From: Actinomadura mexicana
Lineage (GTDB): Bacteria; Actinomycetota; Actinomycetes; Streptosporangiales; Streptosporangiaceae
Assembly (NCBI RefSeq): GCF_900188105.1
Contig: NZ_FZNP01000001.1
Location: 496,001 to 560,000, forward strand
Length of the DNA stretch: 64,000 bases
Direction of reading: 5' to 3'
Position numbers and translations under genes: made by a program. A model generated the notes under the pieces. The model searched no databases and was not told where the DNA came from. It saw only the letters and a list, made by a program, of their open reading frames with translations. Positions 58,287 to 64,000 of this stretch are shown here, one piece after another (the stretch's first letter is position 1; every line of letters begins with the position of its first letter).

Positions 58287-58613
58287 TCAACCTCCCAGGT
58301 AGTCGCTGGACAGCCGGTCTTCGATCTCGGCGGGCGGGCCGGCCGCGGAGGTGAAGCCGCGGTCGTCGCCGAACCCGATCGCGATCTGGTCGTCGGTGAC
58401 GCCCTGGTCGGTCCTGCCCTTGGCGTCGCCCGGGCCGCACGGGGACGGCAGCGTCCCGAACGCCTTGGCGCCCGCGCCCGCGCTCGCGCCGCCGCCTGGA
58501 CCGTTCCCGGCGGCCGTCCCGTCGGTGCCCGAGCGGTCTCATGCACAGGACGTCGTCACGAGCGCGACCGCAAGGGCTCCCGCCGCGAGGCGTCCGATCT
58601 TGTCGACCTTCAT
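58287..58613 (-). pseudogene. Degraded solute-binding lipoprotein gene, interrupted by UGA and truncated
   Basis: From ATG 58613 the frame reads a lipoprotein signal (KIGRLAAGALAVALVTTSCA), then TGA at 58539-58541. The same frame continues without another stop to TGA 58287-58289. The continuation is Gly/Ala-rich, then GTLPSPCGPGDAKGRTDQGV and TDDQIAIGFGDDRGF. This is the characteristic N-terminus of actinobacterial branched-chain/steroid-type ABC solute-binding proteins. The normal protein would continue for about 400 residues; here it stops after RLSSDYLGG. Both a nonsense codon and a 3' truncation are present, so it is probably a pseudogene. Confidence 0.7.
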
Positions 58614-58711
58614 GCGGACGTACTCCTTTCACCGGCGCGCGCGCACGCGGCCGATGGCATGGGGTGGTGAGGTGATGTCAGGCGGGGGGCGTGGTCTGTG
58701 TCGCCGCGGGT

Positions 58712-59473
58712 TCAGCCGAAGTGGGCCTGGCCTCCGTCGAGCGGGATGGTGGCTCCGGTGAGGTAGCGCATGGCGGGCTGGACGAGCGCCACCACGGCCC
58801 TGCCGATGTCGTCTTCGCAGTCGCCGATGTAGCCGAGGGGGATCGTCCTGCGGAACTCCTCGGCCTCCTCGGGGTTCGTCTCCGCCCACCACTTCAGGCC
58901 GGGCGACAGGGCGTGCGGGGCGATGCTGTTGGCGCGGATCCCGTCCGGCCCCCACTCGGCGGCGGCCGTGCGGGTCAGCGACCGGAGCGCCTGCTTGGCG
59001 GCCGCGTAGGCGCCGAAGGTGGCGGGGTCCCAGCGGACCATGGCGGAGGTGACGAGGTTGACGATGCTGCCGCCGCCGCGGGCCTTCATGTGCGGGTGGC
59101 ACGCCTTCATGAACGCGAACGCGGCGAACGGGCCGGTCGTGAACCCCTTCCGGAACGCGCGGTCGCTCATCTCCAGGAGCGGGCCGTAGGCGCCGGAGTA
59201 GGCGTTGTTGACGAGGATGTCGACGCCGCCGAACGTCTCGGCGACCCCCTCGACCACCGCGGGGACCGCCTCGGTGTCGGCGACGTCGCACACGAACGCG
59301 CCGGCCTCGGCGCCGCGCGCCCGGACCAGCTCGCACGTCGCGTCGAGTTTGGCCCGCGTCCTGCCGAGCACGGCGATCGCCGCGCCCTCCGACGCCAGCG
59401 CGAGCGCGATGCCCTGCCCGACGCCCTGTCCCGCTCCGGTCACGATCGCGGCCTTGCCGCTGAGGCTTCCCAT
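58712..59473 (-). CDS. Short-chain dehydrogenase/reductase
   Basis: 253 residues from ATG 59473, with CGGAG 8 nt upstream. Classical SDR: VTGAGQGVGQGIALALASEG, CDVADTEAVPAVV, NNAYSG, active Ser in NLVTSAMVRWD and YAAAKQALRSL for Tyr-x3-Lys, and an end typical of the family (YLTGATIPLDGGQAHFG). Substrate likely a hydroxyacyl-CoA or steroid alcohol, given the flanking ligase and steroid operon, but not provable. It is divergent from the acyl-CoA ligase gene at 59727 with palindromic sequences between them. Confidence 0.9.
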   Translation of the reverse strand: MGSLSGKAAIVTGAGQGVGQGIALALASEGAAIAVLGRTRAKLDATCELVRARGAEAGAFVCDVADTEAVPAVVEGVAETFGGVDILVNNAYSGAYGPLLEMSDRAFRKGFTTGPFAAFAFMKACHPHMKARGGGSIVNLVTSAMVRWDPATFGAYAAAKQALRSLTRTAAAEWGPDGIRANSIAPHALSPGLKWWAETNPEEAEEFRRTIPLGYIGDCEDDIGRAVVALVQPAMRYLTGATIPLDGGQAHFG

Positions 59474-59593
59474 GAAACGACTCCGCTCAGTCCTGCTTCG
59501 CGCCCAGCCCGGTCCCCTGCGCCGCACGCGGCGGGGGCCGGACTGAATCAGTCCTGGTGAGGGCCCATGGTGATGTGATGGGGACCACGCGAA

Positions 59594-59658
59594 GGGACCA
59601 GTCCCGCTCACCGGGAACCACCGCGACCGGAAGTGCGGGCGGCGGTCCCGCTGAGCGG
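59594..59658. promoter_or_regulatory. Cluster of short palindromes in a divergent promoter region
   Basis: GGGAC-CA-GTCCC (59594-59605), TCCCG-CTCAC-CGGGA (59602-59616) and CCGCT-G-AGCGG (59648-59658) lie between the SDR and ligase starts. Related GTCCCGCT half-sites begin at 59601 and 59645. A repressor site is possible; GC-rich chance palindromes cannot be excluded. Confidence 0.4.
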
Positions 59659-59726
59659 AATGCCCTGGTGAAGCCCGTGGTGGGGCGGCCGACAATGAGC
59701 GCGTCCGGCGAGGAGGAGGGGTCCCG

Positions 59727-61334
59727 ATGGAGATCGTCAGGAAGCTGACAGGTCCCGGTGGCGAGTTCGAACTGCGGGAGGAGGACGTGCTCGGCGCCCG
59801 GATCCCGGTGTTCGCGAACCGCGCCCGCAGCCTCGGCGAGGTGCTCGCCCGCTCGGCGTCCCACGGCGACCGCGACTACATCGTCACCGCGGACCGGCGG
59901 CTGAGCTTCGCCGAGCACGCCACCGCCGTCGCCTCCATGGCGAAGGCGCTGCGGGACGACCTCGGGGTGCGCCCCGGGGACCGCATCGCGATCGACGCCG
60001 CCAACAGCCCCGAGTGGATCATCTCGTTCTGGGCGGCGATCGCCGCCGGGGCCGTCGCGGTCGGCTACAACGCCTGGTGGGCGCCCCGCGAGATCGAGTA
60101 CGCCCTCGGGCACACCGACCCCAAGGTCGTCATCGCCGACGAGAAGCGGGCGGCGCTGATCTCCGAGGACGTGCTGACGGTGGAGCGGGACGTCCCGTCG
60201 CTGACGCGCCGCTACGGCGGCGCCGTCCTGGAGCCGCCGCGGGTCGCCGAGGACGACCCGGCGGTCATCCTCTACACCAGCGGCACGTCGGGCCGGCCCA
60301 AGGGGGCCGTCCACTCGCACCGGAACCTGACCTCGGTGATCGAGTACCACCGCTTCAACGACGCCCTGATGCGCGCCTTCGGCGACCCGGTGGACCCCGC
60401 GTCCCGCCGCTACCTGCTGGCGCTGCCGCTGTTCCACATCGCGTGCCTGCACAACCTCGCCGTGCCCCGGCTCGCCACCGGCACCGCGGTGATCATGCAC
60501 GAGGGCGGCTTCGACGTGGACAAGGTGCTCGGCCTCATCGAGCGCGAGCGCGTGACGAACTGGGGCGCCGTCCCCACCATGGCGCACCGGATGATCGAGC
60601 ACGACGACCTGGCGAAGTACGACGTCTCCTCGCTCACGGCGTTCTCGCTGGCCACCGCGCCGTCCTCACCGGCGTTCAAGGAGCGGCTGCGCGCGGTGTT
60701 CCCGCCCGCGAAGGGCGGCCTGGTCGACAGCTACGGCCTCACCGAGTCGTGCACCGGCGTGTCCACCGCCACCCCCGCCGACCTGGCGGAGGCGCCCGGG
60801 ACGCTCGGCCGCCCGTCGGTCGGGGTGCAGCTGGAGATCCGCGACCCCGGCGACCGGCCGCTCCCCGACGGCGTCGAGGGCGAGGTCTGCGTCCGCAGCG
60901 CCTACAACATGGTCGGCTACTGGCGCGACCCCGAGGCCACCGCCCGCGCGTTCGACGCCGACCGCTGGCTGCACACCGGCGACATCGGCATGGTCGAGCA
61001 GGGCCGGCTGCGGCTCACCACCCGCCGCTCCGACCTGATCATCCGCGGCGGCGAGAACGTCTACCCGGCGGAGATCGAGAACGTCCTCGCCGAGTACCCG
61101 GGGCTGCGCGAGTGCATCGTCCTCGGCGTCCCGCACCCCGACCTCGGCCAGGAGGTCGCGGCGGTCGCCGTCTTCGCCGACGCCCCGCCCTCCGCCGAGG
61201 AACTGACCGACTTCGCCCGGGAGCGCCTCGCCTACTTCAAGGTCCCGTCGCGCTGGCACCTCACCACCGACCCCCTCCCCCGCAACGCGACCGGAAAGGT
61301 GCTCCGCAAACAGGTCGAGACCGAAGTCCTCTGA
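59727..61334 (+). CDS. Acyl-CoA ligase (class I adenylate-forming)
   Basis: 535 residues from ATG 59727, with GGAGGAGGGG just upstream (59709-59719). Motifs: [86 protein letters not shown], and the catalytic Lys in [11 protein letters not shown]. The N-terminal 30 residues ([20 protein letters not shown]) are typical of actinobacterial medium-chain or aromatic acid ligases. It is divergent from an SDR. The 3' end overlaps a truncated reductase ORF on the other strand by about 100 nt. Confidence 0.9.
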   Translation: MEIVRKLTGPGGEFELREEDVLGARIPVFANRARSLGEVLARSASHGDRDYIVTADRRLSFAEHATAVASMAKALRDDLGVRPGDRIAIDAANSPEWIISFWAAIAAGAVAVGYNAWWAPREIEYALGHTDPKVVIADEKRAALISEDVLTVERDVPSLTRRYGGAVLEPPRVAEDDPAVILYTSGTSGRPKGAVHSHRNLTSVIEYHRFNDALMRAFGDPVDPASRRYLLALPLFHIACLHNLAVPRLATGTAVIMHEGGFDVDKVLGLIERERVTNWGAVPTMAHRMIEHDDLAKYDVSSLTAFSLATAPSSPAFKERLRAVFPPAKGGLVDSYGLTESCTGVSTATPADLAEAPGTLGRPSVGVQLEIRDPGDRPLPDGVEGEVCVRSAYNMVGYWRDPEATARAFDADRWLHTGDIGMVEQGRLRLTTRRSDLIIRGGENVYPAEIENVLAEYPGLRECIVLGVPHPDLGQEVAAVAVFADAPPSAEELTDFARERLAYFKVPSRWHLTTDPLPRNATGKVLRKQVETEVL

Positions 61335-61876
61335 CCCGCCCGCGCTTGCGGCGACAGCGGAGACACGCCGCGGGACGAGTCGCGGCGAGGCGTTCGGCCG
61401 GCCGCCGCCTGGACGGGGGCGGGACGCCCGAGCCGGTCGGCCTGGAAGTCCTCCCGGGTGCGAACGCCCCGGTCGGTCCCTTCGATGGAGAGGTTGTCGC
61501 CGGCGCGGTACGCGCGCCCGGCCTCCCCGGGGATGCGGGTCCTGAGCCGGGCCACCGGCACGCTGTCGGCACCGATGACCGAGATGAGCACCAGGTGCCT
61601 CACCCCCGCGCGCGAGGCGGCGCGGACCATGTTCCGCGCGACCACGTCATCGCCCTTGCTGCCGCCCGCGAGGTGCATCACGGTCTCGACGCCGTCCAGC
61701 GCGGCGTCGATCCCCTCGTTCCTGGACAGGTCGCCGGTCACGTACTCGACGCCGTCGGCGGGCTCCCGCCTGCTGCGGCTGAGCACCCGCACGTCCTGCC
61801 CGGCCTCCCGCAGCCGCGGCACGACCTGCCGCCCGAGCGTGCCCGTCCCACCGGTGACCAGGATGGCTGATGCCAT
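61232..61876 (-). pseudogene. NmrA-type NAD(P)-binding reductase, internally deleted
   Basis: The ORF from ATG 61876 starts normally: ILVTGGTGTLGRQVVPRLRE, VRVLSRSRREPADGVEYVTG, HLAGGSKGDDVVARNMVRAA, HLVLISVIGADSVPV. At about residue 115 it jumps directly to what looks like the C-terminal end of the family (GEAGRAYRAGDNLSIEGTDR, TREDFQADRLG). The roughly 130 residues normally between are missing. After that the frame runs on into low-complexity Arg/Pro sequence over the 3' end of the ligase gene. The result is probably non-functional. Confidence 0.6.
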
Positions 61877-61994
61877 GACTCCTCCAAGCGAATCCGCTGT
61901 ACTCGCTCATCACGACTGCGCCGGCTCCGGAAAGGTGACTTCGCCGCGGAATGCCGGTGCTCCCCCACCCGATCGGCCGCCGCTGACGTCCCGC

Positions 61995-63416
61995 CTACCG
62001 GCGCCAAGCGCCGATCACATCGTCGGGGCTCCAGCTCAGGGCGACATCACCGGTGATTTCCGTGCCGGAAAGGGACACCACGACGAGACCCGCGGTCGCC
62101 GGGTCCAGGCCGGGAACCTCGGCGGCGGCGCGGCGGAGGTCCGCCAGATCGCGGTCGTCGAACGGACCGCTGAGCCATTTGACCGAGCCGGCGAAGTGGA
62201 TCCGGTCCGCCACGGGGGCGCGGTCGGCGCCGACGAGGTCGACCTCCGGGTCGAAGCGGCGGTTCCACCAGCCGCCGACCGCGCCGACGTCCGGCCAGGG
62301 CAGGTCCGACAGCTCCAGGGCCTGCCGGACGAGCGGTTCCACGGCCCGGCCCCGCCAGGACGTCCAGCGGCGTTCGATCAGCCGGAAGCCCGCTTCCGGG
62401 CGTCCCCGGCGGGCCTGCTCGTGGGCCGACCGGAGGACCGCCAGGTAGAGGCGCATGTTGCTGTCGGCGATCCGGTACAGAGCGGGCTTGCCGGACTTCG
62501 TGGAGAGGGGCCGGTCCTCGACGAGGACGTGCTTCTCCCCGGTCAGCCGGCGCAGGAGAGGCGACAGGGTCCCGGACGGGAGCGCCTCGCCTCGGCCACC
62601 GGCCGCCGCGGCGATGTTGGCGTGTGTCCGGTCACCGGAGCCGACGGCCTCCAGCACGCGCCGCGCCGTGTCGGGGTTGGGGAACTCCGCCAGGAGGGAC
62701 GCCTCCGGCACGCCGAACAGGGCCGCGGCCGGGTCGGCGCACTCGTCCCGCATGAAGTCCAGTGCGGGCGTGGCGTGGGGCCAGGTGCGGATGATGCCCG
62801 GCAGCCCTCCGGAGACCAGGTGCGCGTCGATGGCGTCGGCGGCGCCGAGGCCGAGCGCCTGGCCCAGGTCGGCCGGATTCAGCGGACCGAGCACCAGGTT
62901 GTCGGCCCGCCCGTAGAACGGGCGGTCGTACGCGGTGAGGCGCTCCATCATGTGCAGGTCGCTGCCCAGGAGCAGGAGCAGGACGGGCTTGGACGACAGC
63001 AGCCGGTCCCACGCGGTCTGCAGTGCGCCGTCGAACACGGGGTCCTGCTCGGCGAGCCACGGCAGTTGGTCCAGCACGACGATGGACGGCGTGTCCGGCA
63101 GCGTTGCCGCCAGGACCCTGAACGCGTCGGGCCAGTTGCCGCCGTCCAGCCGGGGGACGAGGTCGGGCTCGCTCGGCAGGGCCGATTCCCTGAGGTCGCG
63201 CGCGAACGAGGCCACCGCCTCGACGGGCGATGCCCCCTTCGTGGCGGCCGAGAACAGGTACGGCACCCCGGCCCGGTCACAGAACTCCTGGACGAGCCGC
63301 GACTTGCCGACCTGGCGGCGACCGCGCAGGGCGACCGCCGTCCCCGCCCCCGTGGCCGCGACCCGCTCCAGCCGCTTCCCCAGCAGCGCCAGCTCGGCCC
63401 TCCTGCCGATGAACAC
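61995..63416 (-). CDS. Archaeal-type ATPase with C-terminal DUF234-like nuclease-like domain
   Basis: 473 residues. GTG 63416 (FIGRRAELALLGKRLERV, the usual family start) is preferred; TTG 63440 lies inside the palindromic site. P-loop ALRGRRQVGKSRLVQEF, Walker B SIVVLDQLPWLAEQD, sensor LLLLLGSDLHMMERL. The middle winged-helix part has TLSPLLRRLTGEKHVLVEDR, then the C-terminal DUF234-like PD-(D/E)XK-type region (WWNRRFDPEVDLVGADRAPV). These STAND-related ATPases occur in archaea and some bacteria and are of unknown function, often suspected to be mobile or selfish. Preceded by a perfect operator-like palindrome. Confidence 0.85.
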   Translation of the reverse strand: MFIGRRAELALLGKRLERVAATGAGTAVALRGRRQVGKSRLVQEFCDRAGVPYLFSAATKGASPVEAVASFARDLRESALPSEPDLVPRLDGGNWPDAFRVLAATLPDTPSIVVLDQLPWLAEQDPVFDGALQTAWDRLLSSKPVLLLLLGSDLHMMERLTAYDRPFYGRADNLVLGPLNPADLGQALGLGAADAIDAHLVSGGLPGIIRTWPHATPALDFMRDECADPAAALFGVPEASLLAEFPNPDTARRVLEAVGSGDRTHANIAAAAGGRGEALPSGTLSPLLRRLTGEKHVLVEDRPLSTKSGKPALYRIADSNMRLYLAVLRSAHEQARRGRPEAGFRLIERRWTSWRGRAVEPLVRQALELSDLPWPDVGAVGGWWNRRFDPEVDLVGADRAPVADRIHFAGSVKWLSGPFDDRDLADLRRAAAEVPGLDPATAGLVVVSLSGTEITGDVALSWSPDDVIGAWRR

Positions 63417-63439
63417 CCGACCCCCAAGGAGGTAGCTCA

Positions 63440-63468
63440 AATCTATGTAGATAAAGTCTACATAGATT
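63440..63468. promoter_or_regulatory. Perfect 12-bp inverted repeat upstream of the ATPase gene
   Basis: AATCTATGTAGA (63440-63451) and TCTACATAGATT (63457-63468) are exact inverted repeats with a 5-nt spacer. A further half-site ATCTACGT follows at 63471. The patch is AT-rich against a GC-rich background and sits 24 nt before GTG 63416. Confidence 0.8.
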
Positions 63469-63567
63469 CAATCTACGTGACCTCCCCCGGCATTGCCGCC
63501 CACCACAGGCGTGACCGCCTCCGGTGGGACGCGGCGAACTGTCGGCGGCTCCTGGTTGGCTTCCGCC

Positions 63568-64000
63568 ATGACCGACGAGCGATTCTGGGACGTGATCGAG
63601 GCCGCGTGGGCGCCCTTGGGGGCCGAGGTCGGCGCGGCACGGCGGGCCCTCACCACCCGGGACCCGTCCACGGACGCCTGGGAGATGACCGAGGTCTCTG
63701 TGGTCACCAAGGCCCTGGACGCGTTCCTCGGCAACCTCGCCGCCGCCGCCCGCGACCTGACCGCCGACGAGCTGACCGGCCTCGACCGGTCGTGCGAGCG
63801 CCTGCTCCACGAGATCGACCGGGCCGACGTCCACGCGGTGACGGACGGCTCCGACGACGGCTTCCTCTACGCGCGCGGCTTCATCGTCGCCCTTGGCCGC
63901 GACTTCTACACGGCGGTGGCCGCGAACCCCCTCATCGCCGTCCCGGACGCCGACTGCGAGTCGATGTGTTACTTCTTCTCCCACGTCCACCACAAGCGTT
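63568..64000 (+). CDS. DUF4240-family protein, N-terminal part (runs off the window)
   Basis: ATG 63568; the frame is open to the window end, 144 residues visible. It starts MTDERFWDVIEAAW, the hallmark of DUF4240 proteins, then APLGAEVGAARRALTTRD, ALDAFLGNLAAAARDLTADE and the conserved GFLYARGFIVALGRDFYTAV. DUF4240 proteins are small actinobacterial proteins of unknown function. It is divergent from the ATPase, which lies beyond a 100-nt region with the palindromic site. Confidence 0.8.
   Translation, partial: MTDERFWDVIEAAWAPLGAEVGAARRALTTRDPSTDAWEMTEVSVVTKALDAFLGNLAAAARDLTADELTGLDRSCERLLHEIDRADVHAVTDGSDDGFLYARGFIVALGRDFYTAVAANPLIAVPDADCESMCYFFSHVHHKR

Noticed and set aside
58539..58541. 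Selenocysteine at the in-frame UGA of the lipoprotein ORF
   Set aside because: The site is in a disordered linker just behind the lipobox, no SECIS-like hairpin is evident, and the gene is also truncated, so decay is the simpler explanation.
1..64000. CRISPR array, transposase or integrase genes
   Set aside because: No regularly spaced repeats with unique spacers and no DDE/recombinase motifs were found. The two tRNA genes show no adjoining integrase or duplicated tRNA 3' end.

Overview
The window is very GC-rich with long GC-biased ORFs, GTG/TTG starts, Scr1/DUF397 gene pairs, SARP and NB-ARC/TPR regulators, and PkwA-like kinases carrying WD40 repeats. This points to a filamentous actinomycete. 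The kinase-WD40 architecture and the Ltp2/ChsH2 aldolase genes, both known from Thermomonospora curvata, make Thermomonosporaceae (Actinomadura/Thermomonospora) the best guess. That placement is inference, not proof.

Layout. 0-2.4 kb: end of oligoribonuclease, tRNA-His(GTG), a small membrane protein, a LuxR-type response regulator and tRNA-Lys(CTT). 2.9-7 kb: two tandem Ser/Thr kinases, each with one seven-repeat WD40 propeller. 7-14.2 kb: accessory/defence-like block with an anti-sigma-type ATPase divergent from an Scr1-type HTH gene plus DUF397, an HTH antitoxin-like gene behind the stub of a toxin gene, a TerD-nuclease fusion, and RecQ. 14.5-29 kb: mixed metabolic and regulatory genes, including TIGR01777 epimerase, TetR/MFS, PQQ-like lipoprotein, TetR/SDR, a secreted propeller resembling selenium-binding proteins coupled to a His/Gly-rich membrane protein, M23 peptidase/ArsR/patatin, and DUF5954.

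29-38.4 kb is the most interesting part. A small protein with a C-terminal amyloid-like motif is divergent from an NB-ARC/TPR (NLR-like) protein that carries a matching motif just before its nucleotide-binding domain. This has the layout of a bacterial amyloid-signalling cell-death pair. Next come two paralogous GT-B-like proteins of unknown role, a small coupled protein, a large AfsR-like SARP/NB-ARC/TPR regulator, and a 31-residue secreted peptide gene with its own terminator.

38.5-48.2 kb: secreted phosphodiester glycosidase, SEC-C protein, NYN ribonuclease-like protein, an acyl-CoA dehydrogenase pair convergent with a FadD3-like ligase, a secreted metallohydrolase and a secreted HNH nuclease. 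48.4-57.8 kb: a tightly overlapping minus-strand operon equivalent to the mycobacterial igr steroid side-chain locus (fadE29-chsH2-fadE28-chsH1-ltp2-chsH3, with a FadD17-like ligase, an old-yellow-enzyme reductase and an SDR). Together these genes should activate, dehydrogenate, hydrate and retro-aldol cleave the propionyl side chain of steroids. The FadE31/32- and FadD3-like genes would act on later C/D-ring intermediates. Two genes here carry in-frame copies of a G-rich short repeat.

57.9-64 kb: a small membrane protein, a decayed solute-binding lipoprotein interrupted by UGA, an SDR divergent from an acyl-CoA ligase, an internally deleted NmrA-type reductase, an archaeal-type ATPase behind a perfect operator-like palindrome, and the start of a DUF4240 gene.
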